The position numbers and the translations under genes are program-made. Under the pieces are notes generated by a model that ran no database searches, was not told where the DNA came from, and was given only the letters and a program-made list of their open reading frames with translations. DNA of 64,000 nt from Seiridium cupressi (taxonomy: Eukaryota > Ascomycota > Sordariomycetes > Amphisphaeriales > Sporocadaceae). This document shows positions 21,592-32,598 of the stretch, piece by piece (the first letter of the stretch is position 1; each line of letters opens with the position of its first letter). Location: positions 248,001 through 312,000 of the forward strand of contig JARVKI010000017.1 in assembly GCA_036674765.1 (NCBI GenBank), in the 5' to 3' direction.

Positions 21592-22993
21592 ATGAGACGA
21601 TCAAGTTTCGTTGCTATTCAAGTTGCGTGCCTCTTCATTGTAGCATTTACCATCCTCATTGGATATTATACCCTCTTCTCTCCTTTACATGACTGGCAGC
21701 GATTAATACCATTTGCGACCGCTGCAACAAATCCAAAAGGTATGATCTTTTACTCCGTTCAACTGGTCATCATCCCCAACCATTTTTCCAGTTCAAAATG
21801 ATGCATCCAAGCAATCGCCTCAGCACGCTTCTCCGGAATCAAGTCCAGAACAGCTCAAGCTATTCGATATATCACCTTATGTTTCAGCCATCATGGATCC
21901 AACAGATACCGCCATACCCCGGCTAGTATGTCCTATGCCGCACCCGACGCGCTATGAGTATCTTAAAACCCTCAAGGACAGCTCCGAAAGCACAAATATT
22001 AGGTACTTCTTCGCGCTGGACCTAAGACAATCCTTCAAGATATTACCTCGACTTCTGGGTTCGATTGTGGAAACAGCAAGGTACTTGGGACCGTCAGCGT
22101 GCGCACTGTCGATCGTCGAAGGTCATTCGAATGACGGCACTCTCGACATACTAGTTGCTCTGCGGCCAGAATTGGATAAGCTCGGGCTGAAATATTTCTT
22201 ACATTCAAGCCCGACGGACCCGAAGAGTGATGAGCGTGTAGAGAAGTTGGCAGAGCTTCGCAACCTGGCACTGGCACCGCTAGAGTCTAAAGCAATGGGC
22301 GTGGATCGAGACACGACCGTCATTTTCCTTAATGATGTAGCAATATGTGTGGAAGATATTCTTGAGTTGGTGCACCAGCGCATCTTACAGTCTGCAGACA
22401 TGACGTGCGCAATGGACTGGGCCTATGTTGGAAGGGACCCAACTTTCTACGACGTCTGGGTGGCACGCTCAATGAAAGGAGAAACGTTCTTTCACATACC
22501 ATCGGATGGTAGTTGGGACTGGGCGTGGAATCTGTTCTGGAACGACCCTAAGAGCAAGGAGAAACTCAGCCGCAAGTTGCCATTCCAGGTCTATGCGTGC
22601 TGGAATGGAGCCGTGGCGTTTGGAGCTGCACCTATACTGGGCCTGCCAGCAGCAGCAGGCGCCGAGGGTAGAAAAAAAGAGTCGGGAACGAAGATATCTT
22701 TTCGTGCATCCAGGGATGGGGAATGCATCAGCGGAGAACCCACGCTGTTTTGTAAAGACCTGTGGTGGGCTGGCTACGGCAAGATAGCAGTCGTGCCCTC
22801 GGTCAATCTCGAATACTCCGACGAGGCCGCAAGGATGGTCAAGGATGCCCAAGGATACACATCAAAATGGACTGACAAGTGGGGGGACGATGCAACCATG
22901 ATAGACTGGATTGCCGAGCCACCAGACCAGGTAAAGTGTATGCCGGGCTGGGAGAACCAGAGTTGGCGGCCATGGAACGAGACCCTCGGGTGA
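21592..22993 (+). CDS. CAP59/CMT1-type alpha-1,3-mannosyltransferase-like protein
   Basis: The two exons are 21592-21739 and 21792-22993 (52-nt intron), giving 449 residues. The N-terminus is short and basic (MRRSS) followed by a hydrophobic segment at about 7-29, a type II signal anchor. A polar stem region then leads to a lumenal domain. Family-like features are RYFFALDLRQSFKILPRLLGS, the VEGHSNDGTLDIL segment, LAELRNLAL, VIFLNDVAIC with an Asp in place of a DxD-type motif, MTCAMDW, and the C-terminal CISGEPTLFCKDLW. This arrangement is that of the cryptococcal capsule protein Cap59 and mannosyltransferase Cmt1 (GT69), which have many homologues in filamentous fungi. It probably acts in the Golgi on glycans or wall polysaccharide. 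Acceptor and linkage are unknown. The in-frame TTG at 21580 precedes the chosen ATG. Confidence 0.85.
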
Positions 22994-23377
22994 TGGGTAA
23001 CATGGAACACACGCCTTCAGAGATTATGTACGCTGTGTTTTGATGGTTCTACCTCGCACACTAGAATCAACCACGAGGATAATTCTCAACCGCCGTAAGG
23101 GTAATCTTCGAATGCAAAAGAATAGAAAAGAAATAAAAGGCTTGTCAGCTCAGCCATAAGTACCGGTATTCCATATATCAAAATCCTCATAATAAGTTCC
23201 TATAGGCGATATGGGGCATTACTCTGTTTGATATGCACGACCCCTAAACTCCCTCACACAATTAAAACGTGCGCATTACGATGGTTGCCCTCCAAAGCTG
23301 TATTATTCCAGCTCTGCACAACGAAAGAAGGTACAGATGCAAGAATGCGATGCCTTATCAGCAAACTTGTCGCCAAA
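22994..23377. other. intergenic between convergent genes
   Basis: A 384-bp AT-rich gap that should hold two 3' UTRs. I see no coding pattern. Confidence 0.5.
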
Positions 23378-26300
23378 TCATAAGCGCAGAGACCGCGCTC
23401 GGTCAAGTATCTGATCCATTATTTCCACCATGGGTGTAGCATCATCTGTTGAATAATCCGGGCCCAAGTCGTTCGAGCCATCATGGGAATCATCTTGACA
23501 CGCATCGATTCCATCTTCCACCGCATCCCTGATCGTAAGTTCGGTGATATCTGCTGGGTGCCGATATTTCAGAATACAACGCTCTTGTAGTTTTTGGCAC
23601 AAACGTTCACGATATTCCTTCTCTTTATCATCAGTACAACTCGAGTCTCCTGATTTGCCATAAGACATATGTCTTCCGAGGAGGTTGTAAAATGAGTTGT
23701 GGCCGAATCTCTCAAACTGATACTTCGCCCCACTTTCGATGAAGATCTGAAGAGTGTCAATCAAGATTCTCGGCTCGACCCAACTTCCGTCAATATGCTC
23801 AAACAATTGGACATCAAAGCGATCAAGAAGGTATCTGATGATATGCTGAGCACCAGGGGGGACGGAATTGATGTCGGCACCTTCCCTGATCAGACACTGT
23901 ACGATCCTAGGCTGTGTAAGACTGCGGCAGGCCGCTACAAGAAGTTTGTAAGCTAGAGTGCGAGATTGTGCTAGGGGCACACTCATCATTTGAATGGCAA
24001 GGGCAAAATTGTCGCAGTCTTCCTCCGTCCAAATCTCTTCGATGGCAGTAACAAGGGGATGGACAGGGTCGTTGAACCCGAACCTATCCTCATCTATGCC
24101 CGGAGTACTAGGCGGTATTCTTGCGCCATGTTCAAAGAATATGCGCAGTAAATCCCAACGTGGACCATAGCGATCACGCATGAGGGACTGAAGCATTGAG
24201 CATAGTATGGCGCGAACACTGAGGGCCTGCGGAGAAGCAAGTGTAGACCTTCGATATTTAAAAGTAGAGCATAACAAAGTCAACGGGGCATTTACTCACA
24301 GCACTCGTCATGCTCTGTCCAAGAGACGTCGGAAGCGCCCGCCCGGATCAGCATCTCGGCCAGTGGCGTATCGGAGATTTGGGCTGCCAGCCAGAGACTA
24401 CGAGGATGTCTGATAAGTGCTTCTTTATCACCATGGCAAAGGAGATAGCTGAGTCTCGCACAAAGCCATGATTGTTCCAGTAATACCCTCTCTCTCTTAG
24501 TTCTACTATTCCAGCCTGTTTCTTCTGGTCTACCATTGATAGATATACAAGACTCCCCCAGCTTGCTGGTGCCTGTCCAGACGATGCTATCGAAGAATTC
24601 TTGCATCTCGGCAACTGCGACAGGAAATGAAACTCCATGCTGGATTAACATATCACAGACCTCGAGATTCCCCTGTTTGAACGCCGCATGCAACGGAGAT
24701 GCATTGCACGAAGAGAGCCAAAAATCGGACGACGAAGTGAAAGGCTTTGCGTCTGTCGTTGCTCCTCGATCTATAAGGAGGTTCAAGACTTCGAGTCGAA
24801 TCTTGACTTGCGCAGAAGTCTGCGCTTCTGGCAAAGCACATAGTTGAAACAGAGCATTCTGTCCGTCGCCGTCTTTTTGATTGGCATCTGCCCCATGGTC
24901 TAGAAGCCACTCGACTGTCTCTGCTGGATTACAATCTCCCAATGGCAGAGAGCCGGATAAGCTCCGCACGGCCGCAGATAACGGGAAGTCGCCAAAATCA
25001 TCTCGCTCGCAAGCATTTGCGCCGGCCTTGAGTAACAGTTTCAATATGGGAACCAGATGAGCTTTTGAAGCCAACACGATAGGCGAGGGGAACTTGGTGT
25101 CGTGCTCAGATGGCATTCGTCCAGCAAGCGTTTCTATTCTGGCACCTTTCTTGATCAAAAGGGAAACGAGCTGGGTTCTGTCGGTGTCGGATCCAAAATC
25201 TGCATACTCAAGCAGATGATCCTGGTCATCGAATGGGTTACCGCCCTTCGACTGAAGCCATTCATCCTCCTCTTCGGCTGCGTCATCGCAGTACTCGTCA
25301 CTGAGCCCACAATTTCTGATGGCAGACTTAGTCGATCGTGTACAACAAAGATCCAAAGGTCTAATCACTCGACCTCTACAGAAAAGCCATGGTCGATAAG
25401 ACCAAAGTGGGTCGCACTGAGCTTCAGCTTCAAGGTAGACGGTAGCAAGTTGGAACCAGCCCAAGAGACAAGCTGCATGAAGAAAAGTGAACGAGGGGCC
25501 GTCGAGTGTAGTGTTTGGGTCAGCACCATGATCCACCAGCCACTGCATTGTTGCTGTGTCACGCGTTCCATAGTGCGCAAGCTGGAGCGGGCGTTTCCCG
25601 TGATCGTCACATTTGTTCACATCCATGTCAGGGTATCAGATAAGGCATTCGCGCAAAGTGGTGATAAAGCCAAAAGTGGCTGCTGTATGGAGCACCGTGG
25701 TGGTTCCTTGGGTATCTACATATGGTGATGAGCCTTTTGAGAGCAGGAAGTCAGCCACCGCTCCACTTTTGCAACAGAAAGCTGTATGTAGAGGTGTCCA
25801 TCCTGGAGTTGAATAGCCGTTAGGATCGGGCCTGCTGGTAACACATCCGCAGAACTGATAAGAGGGAGGATCAAGAATGGCACCATGCTGGATGAGCAAC
25901 TCCACTATTTTGAGCGAGCCAGCTTTGACAGCAGCGTGTAATGGAAACCAATAGTATTTTGCGCGGATTCGAACCCAGTGCTTAGTATCTGCTGGTACTA
26001 AGACCATAACATTTCCGTCGCCATTCGAAATTTGACGGGCTGTTAAAAACAGGTTACGACTCAGATGGACCTCATACGAGAGCTCTTCAGAGTCTAGCGG
26101 AGAATCGGAAGCATGGCCATCAGTAGAAGATTGGTGGCGTCTGGAATTTGAGTGTGTTCCGATAATATTTTGGTCATCACGCGACCGATCCGAGGAGCCG
26201 TTGTCCGTTCTAGGGTTCAGGCGGCCCTGGCTTGATTGTGGGAGCGAAGATGCGAGGCTAGGCATCCTAGGGGGGATAAAGAATTCGTGGCCATAGATGA

Positions 26301-26640
26301 CATCGCGTAAAGCGATACGTTGTGCAGTATCAAATGACGGAGGCGTATCAGCGCTCTGGCACCATCTCTCCCAGCCCCGGGAGGCATTAGGAGCAAACGG
26401 GATATTAGGGTTGGCGCCGGCAGCAAGCAATCTAGCGACCAAATCGACTTGAGCAGTCTCACAGGCCTAAGTCAGTAGGTAAGAGTGTTTTCTCACTACA
26501 CGTGTGTCGAGGACTTGGGTAAAGATACAGTTGAATTTGCGGCAGGTCAATGAGAGAGAATGTAGTTCGAAGAGGCCATCGCAGCACTGGCCAATATTGA
26601 GCAAAAGCTCATCCGGAAGGCCAGTCAGTAACGCCATCAT
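23378..26640 (-). pseudogene. broken F-box / ankyrin-repeat gene
   Basis: One continuous reading frame encodes an N-terminal F-box (GLPDELLLNIGQCC followed by SLSLTCRKFN) and then many ankyrin repeats (for example LVARLLAAGANPN, FPLHAAVKAGSLKIVELL, GWTPLHTAFCCKSGAV, MQWLVDHGADPN). Three lesions interrupt it. The first is an in-frame TAG at 26469-26467 between the F-box and the first ankyrin repeat. The second is a TGA at 25638-25636 inside a repeat (ECLI, stop, YPDMDVNK), with frame and homology continuing directly. The third is at 24294, where a good GTGAGT...GCAG intron (24291 region to 24230 region) joins in the wrong phase, so the last ankyrin part (to 23378) is out of frame. The first stop could be removed by an unusually short 30-nt intron. 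The second has no plausible splice escape. The ATG at 26640 is the first in frame. The family mediates substrate recognition for SCF ubiquitin ligases. A shorter active protein starting at 25626 is possible. Confidence 0.7.
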
Positions 26641-27695
26641 GAGGTCAGTCTCGAGCTGTTGGGACACAATGATTTCGACAAGAGAATTGAGGCATTGGAA
26701 CGCGATAATATGCTAGAAATGGTGGACGGCTGGGCCGGCAGAACATACATTGAACATTTAAAATGCGGTCACTGTTGGCCCCTGCGTGAGCTGACGTATC
26801 AGGATGCAATGACATATCTAACAAGGATGCTTCTTCCACCTATATGTACATACTACAGTACAGTATACGACAAGAATTTTGTACCGCTGTCGCGTGTCTT
26901 ATCGAGGACTTAGGCTTTAACTAGTCAAGCGTATGTAATTAAGCCACTTATAATAGTGCTTATTACAATTGGATACTTCTTGACAGGGGTACGAAGTTTT
27001 TGCCGTGCACTGCACATTCTAATTTGACGTGGATAGAGGTCCCGAAGCTTTAATATGGCAAAATTCGGGAAAGAAACCTATAGCCGACCAATTTCCAGAT
27101 CAAGATCGATATGCACGATGGAGTAACCAGAAACGTTGGTTGGTATCATTCATGGCGAAACGCTACAAATTGCAGCTTGACTAGACTACAATGTATTATA
27201 TGAGCTTATATAGACCCCAATGAACCAATCTCAAACTCCGCAGTCTCACCATTGGCAAAAGCCATGCCGGTGGCTGACAAACTCCATCCAGTAAAGACAA
27301 ACCCATATGCATTAACGAGTGTAGGGGGGGTATTGACCAAAAATGACAAACAAACAAAGCCGGTTTCTGATGATGCAATGACAAGGAAAATTTAATGTCG
27401 CTGTAGGGAGGACTTGATCAGCCTCCGTATACTCTCCCGCTAGTCTATAACCAGACATGTTCATATTCAGTCTCTCGGGCGGATCGACTTCAAGGTGATT
27501 AAAGATGCCGTGCCCGCCCCTGGCTTTGCGAGAGCCAAATCGAATTTGGTCGAACACAACAAAGGGTTGCGAGACCTCGTCTCTTTCCTGGCAGGTGCAG
27601 ATTTACCTAAACCATTATACCTTCCCAATTTTTCGAGCGTGGCCTTGCGGTTGCTAGAACGCATGCCACGTCAAGTTCTGTCCGTTTTCGCCATT
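26641..27695. other. intergenic, no gene seen
   Basis: About 1 kb, AT-rich around 26900-27250, upstream of the broken ankyrin gene and downstream of the polyQ gene. A frame at 26659-26913 on the plus strand has no family features. Confidence 0.5.
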
Positions 27696-28718
27696 CTAGG
27701 AGACGATGATATGGTTGAAATGACCTGGGATCTTGAGGCGGCATTTCTCACAATCAGCGCGGTATCCTATACTGAACGACTTCTTCATCCCAGGCTGCAA
27801 AGTCCACGAATTGAGAGTATGCTTGCTGCGCGAGTGCCCAAATTTGCTCCTGGGTGACGGCGTGGCAGGTGCTGAGGTCGGCGAATGGGCCTGCGCTTCT
27901 TCGGTATCCATCATACCCACATCGTCCGTCGATGCTCTCGGAGTTACAATTTCCACATTAGGGTGAGCCATGACCGGATTCGTAGAGTGTGGCATATGGG
28001 GAAGATATGGCCGTTGGAGTGAGCACGAAGAGTCCAGCACCATACCGGGGCTAACGGGGGGTTCCTCGCCGCCGCTCTCACTAATAGGAGACGGTAACCG
28101 CCGGTTTTGCACTATTGACCATTCTGCCACACTCTCTACAGTTCGTGGGACCGAAGCATCGGGAGGTGGTGCAAAAGCACGAGGAAAGGCAGAGCCAGCA
28201 GAGGCATGCATGTTGCTCCCATTCGTTGCTCCCCAACTATTTCCACGGACCTGGGCGGCAAAGGTGGCGTGGATAGGCGTAGGCATCCGACCTGTTATAC
28301 TCGAAGCTATCGGGTCTGGCTGCGCGGGTCCCGGTTGCAGATGTTGGTTTTCCTCCATCACCATCATGTCCGTGTCTCTATCGGCATCCATGAGAGGGTT
28401 TGGAGACTGTTGCTGTTGCGACAGAGCAGGGGACGATGACCATGGCGAAAAGTGGGAAGCGGGCTGCCGCTGCTGCTGCTGCTGTTGCATGTCTTCCGAA
28501 TCCGAATCGCCTGGTGTGATCGTGGACAGTGGCATGTGAGAGGAGGGAAAACTTGGCGGCCCGGACCATCTTTTATGGCTAGGAGAGGTTCGAAGAGGAA
28601 GAGAATGAAGACGCTTGTTCCTGTGCTCGGTGAAGCCCAGCGTTCCACTCATAGCTTCATCGTCTTCCCTGGCCCTCTTGCGCGTCGAGTCGACAGACCA
28701 CTGAAGGCTGTCGAACAT
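27696..28718 (-). CDS. conserved fungal protein with polyQ tracts, probable nuclear protein
   Basis: A single exon of 340 residues. The frame is open further upstream to 28835, but that part looks untranslated, and the ATG at 28718 begins MFDSLQWSV, which I choose. An early basic cluster (RKRAREDDE) could be a nuclear localisation signal. The middle is disordered and rich in Ser, Pro and Gln, with Q runs of six and four residues encoded mostly by CAG/CAA. The C-terminal 40 residues are the best ordered: LQPGMKKSFSIGYRADCEKC followed by a short basic, Gly/His-containing tail, with a CxxC pair. The combination resembles an uncharacterised Pezizomycotina family with a conserved C-terminus. I do not know its function. 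It has a very long upstream intergenic region (about 3.9 kb), which often marks regulatory genes. Confidence 0.8.
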   Translation of the reverse strand: MFDSLQWSVDSTRKRAREDDEAMSGTLGFTEHRNKRLHSLPLRTSPSHKRWSGPPSFPSSHMPLSTITPGDSDSEDMQQQQQQRQPASHFSPWSSSPALSQQQQSPNPLMDADRDTDMMVMEENQHLQPGPAQPDPIASSITGRMPTPIHATFAAQVRGNSWGATNGSNMHASAGSAFPRAFAPPPDASVPRTVESVAEWSIVQNRRLPSPISESGGEEPPVSPGMVLDSSCSLQRPYLPHMPHSTNPVMAHPNVEIVTPRASTDDVGMMDTEEAQAHSPTSAPATPSPRSKFGHSRSKHTLNSWTLQPGMKKSFSIGYRADCEKCRLKIPGHFNHIIVS

Positions 28719-29416
28719 GTTGGCGGCTTGGGGTTGGTGTGGCAGGACCAGTGACGTCGGTATCGCTGTGTTGCACGCGATTCGGCAGGCGCCCGGCGGT
28801 TGGAAATGAATTATGTAGACAAGGAAAAAGATCAATAGTAGTGTGCCTTTGTCGGCAGTAGGACACAGCGATGGCTACTGTATATTTAGAGTCGGCCGAA
28901 GCTGAAGCTGATCAAGCCTATCCCCAAGTAGAAGCGGGGGTGTCGAGGGTGTTGGAAATGCGGAATGATGAAAGAATGCGTGGCTGAGGTCAGTCGGGGT
29001 CCAGCTCCTTCACTTTCTCCAGCCGCGATTATCGAAGTAATTAATCGAGACCTCAGAGGGGGCGTGTTCGCCGCGGTAAGGCACCGCCGGTTCCAAGGGG
29101 AAAGAAAAAGGGGGAAATATGGCGGATGAAAGGAACGGGACGATGACAGAAAGAACGAGGGGAAACTATTAAGAAAGTATACGGGAGGGTATCAGTGGTC
29201 GCGATGAAGCGAAAAGAAAACAGCTCCAATCCGAGCTGGGTCGCAAAGCGGGCAACTCGCACCTGGCCATGTATCGAGGAGCCGAGCGGAATGCACGGCG
29301 CGTTTCCCAGCCTCGAAGTCCCAAACCCCAAGGCACCAAGCAGTCAGGGGTTCAGAGCTAGAGTGGAAAGCCTAAAGGGCTAAGGCCGTGCTAGAGTTAG
29401 CGGTCCTGCCAGGCCA

Positions 29417-29449
29417 AGGCTTCGCACAGGCTTTGCACAGGCTTTGCAC
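29417..29449. repeat. 11-bp tandem repeat, 3 copies
   Basis: Three adjacent copies of AGGCTTTGCAC, the first with one mismatch (T to C). It lies about 700 bp upstream of the polyQ gene start. Confidence 0.8.
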
Positions 29450-30789
29450 TACGGACAGCGTGTGGAGAAGCCGGACGGGTTCATTACATTCATCATCATT
29501 CGCCCAACCTTCTTTTTTGTCCTTGGATTTGTTGCTTTTATTCCAAGTCACTATCTCACGTATAATATATGACAGTACGAGGCTTGCACACCATATCTGC
29601 ATAGCTGCTTGCCTATAGATTGGACGAGCCTTGCAAGATTCTCGGGGCTGGAGGCATTAAACATATCTCTCGCTGACATGACCACTGCCCCTTGCTAGAT
29701 ACACTAAGACGATCCATTGCCAGCCGGGAATGCCGCTACCCCTTCTTCAATGTAGGTAGGCGTCAGTGGGGACCATGACGAGAATCCTTCTGGAAGCAAA
29801 TGATCACCCACTTCAGCATGGTCGTTATTGGCTCCTCCTAACTGCCTACCTGACTTACTCAAAATAGACGTCGCGTCAGTTGACAGCTCTTGGTTAACAA
29901 AGACCCAGAATGAGCAAGGAATTCGTCTAGGTTGTACTGCTTGTGCTGCTCGCGTCATGTGAATCACGACGTATGTACGCAAACAAGCAGGAATTTGGCT
30001 CGCAACACAAAGCTACGTCAGATATGTACGCAAGACCCTTGCTCGATGTGACTGTGTTGATGCACCCTGCTGTCCAGGCCGAAAGTTTTGTACAGAATGC
30101 CCAGATATGGCGACAAACAATACCGTAAGCAAAGACGAAAGCAGCCGACGACCAGCCGAAACCACAACAACGGCATAGCTGCTGCAATGGAATGTAGGTG
30201 GCAGAATGATGCTCCCATTGTTTTCCTTGGCTGCGTAGTTTTCTTGTAATATGTCATGATGTGGTGGAATCCTTCTGCATCTCGCTCTCTTGCATTGTTG
30301 CTGCCATAGCGGCCTAGCCTCGACTGTGAATCAGGGGTCCAGACAATCCTCCGTCGGTGTCCCAGTTGCGTGGTTCAATGGTGAGCAGCTGTGGATCCGT
30401 GCTCCACCTCGACTGTGCTCTCCAAACTCGATGCTGCATCACAAACGCCTCCAATTGTGCCGCCCGAGAACACAGTTCTGGCGGTGGGTTTCAGAATTGC
30501 TTCATCGCTTGCAGGGGATCAAACACGCGCCTAGCTTAAGGAATGCCAATACTGATTTTTCGTCTTGACTTTCTTGTGGCCTCTTTTCTTAAGCCACTCG
30601 GGAAATATTCCTGGGCGATGCGAGAAATGCTCCGCGCGCTCCGTAACGTGCAGGGCCCCTCCCGAGCATCTATCTACTCCCCGTATCGAGGTAAAAACTG
30701 TTATGGACACCAATCCGGCTCGGAGGTGAGCATCGGATCGTCAATGTCAATATTCGTGATCAATGCAACGCGCAATGTGTTCTTTCATC

Positions 30790-30816
30790 GGTCAGGCCGG
30801 TCAGGCCAGTCAGGCT
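30790..30816. repeat. 9-bp tandem repeat, 3 copies
   Basis: Copies GGTCAGGCC, GGTCAGGCC and AGTCAGGCT are adjacent. It is a short non-coding repeat of unknown role. Confidence 0.7.
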
Positions 30817-32598
30817 TGAGCTCTCGCGGTTGAGAAAGGGATCGACCCGCGACATCAGCCCCTTCCTTGATTCCTTGGTTTGAAGGATAAGCGATCTTCT
30901 GTAAATCAATGCCCCTTCTTGGACTCGACCTGCACCTCCGTGCAACTTCTGTGAGAGGCCAAGTGGCATGACCCAGGAATGCTTTTTCACGATATTCCAA
31001 GGGCAAGTTCAGAAGATACTACATAAATGAAGTCATCACTTGATAGCGTATCTACCTGGTGAGCAATCTCTAGGGGCTTTGATATGAGTGTTTATCATCG
31101 ATATAGGACTGCTGCATTCTTCGAAAAGATTGAATCCATAACTTACCATCTGTGACCTCATCCGTCTGATTCTCGGCCATTATTCTCATGTCAGGTGAGA
31201 GACGCAGTGCTGGTATGCAAAATAGTCCTTCCTAAATGTATGATATGAGGCCTCAAGAGATCGTGCGAGTCACGTCTTCGGGCTACCCTGGACTGACGCT
31301 ATCGACCAGGATTTCTCGAGGACCCCCTTCGCCTCAGTCGGAAGCTCGGCTACTACGTATCGTAAGACACATCCCGTAAGAAGTATTTGCGGGTCTTGGC
31401 AGCCGCGTCTAGGCCATTAAGTTGCGGCCCATCGTGGCCTGTAATCTACCGTTCCCGTCAGCCCGTTCGTTTGTAGGGCAGATGTTTACCTCTTCTGGAC
31501 CGGCCCGGACTGAGACACGGTAGGACTAACGGCGTTTATAGTCAAATAGGACCGCTTCGGGCAACGGTATTCTCATATCAAAAATACCAAAACAACGGTC
31601 AAGAATTATTGACTAGGCGAAATACGGAAGAAAAGCAAAGAAAAATATCAATTGACCTTGTTTCATGTAGAATGACTATAATTTGGAGAACATGTACATT
31701 GATCTGTCTGACCACTCCAATAACAAACACAGAGACACGTGCATATCGACAATGATACAGAGTTCCGACACCCGGTGCTGCTGCTTGGAGTGATTTTTTT
31801 CAATGCGGCCAGTTAGGCAACTACATTGTAGTTGCCTCGGTGATGGCGGCTGGAGCCTGTGAGAAAGTTGGGGTCTCTTGATCTCTCGTCAACATAGGTG
31901 GAGATCTATCGTTGTAGTGCATTTTTATTCTAGCGACATGTCTCAACGTAGTTGTCTTGACGTGTTTTCCATAAATGCTTGGGGTATTAAAGTAGTATAT
32001 ATGTTTTTCCCCTAGGAATATATTAGCAATACTTGCGCCAGGGGAGGCGTCGTAATGTATCGTCGAGTTTTGCGCACCTGTCAGCCATCGACCGCTACCA
32101 CAAGGGGACAAATCTGGCTGTTTTTGAGCACGCTTTGATATCACTAAATATTGCATAATCTTTGATGATAGACACGAATTGGCTGCCCAGTACAGTTCGC
32201 TTACAATGGAAGCTGATCCGGCTTTTAGAGAGGCCCTCTCGATCTCCTAGACTTTTTGCCCAGCAATTGCAAAATGGCTTGTGATAAATATCTGCAAATA
32301 TGGAAGAAGCCAGAAAACAAGGATCTGACGCAGCCTAAATTTTGGGTATATGGGAATTAAAACGTGATGCATTACGATCGATGCTCTAACCCCGAGACAT
32401 ACCCATATGCTTAAAATTATAAAAGACTGCGGTGCTTCTGCTTTGTATTATCGCCATTCTGCAATGCGTCACACATTTGATCAAGAATGCGCCGGTCACG
32501 ATATTTGAAATGTATTTCGAATTTGTTTGAATGATATCACTTCGTAATGCGTGCTCTGAAATATATACGACACCAGTATTTACATCTAGGTCGGGTGA

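Larger units (their letters stand above)
28719..32598. other. gene-poor 3.9-kb intergenic region
   Basis: This region is upstream of the polyQ gene and downstream of the APC permease gene. No frame has domain signals or plausible splicing partners. It contains a 3 x 11-bp repeat at 29417 and a 3 x 9-bp repeat at 30790. Long 5' UTR or regulatory sequence of the polyQ gene is the simplest reading. A non-coding RNA cannot be judged from sequence alone. Confidence 0.5.

Noticed and set aside
23378..24283. Separate gene for the last ankyrin part
   Set aside because: It has no in-frame ATG near its start (only TTG), and its first bases are intron-like. It reads as the last exon of the broken gene.
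27970..28539. A 189-codon plus-strand frame antisense to the polyQ gene
   Set aside because: Its composition follows from the antisense of CAG and Ser/Pro codons. The minus-strand protein has a conserved C-terminus and is the better call.
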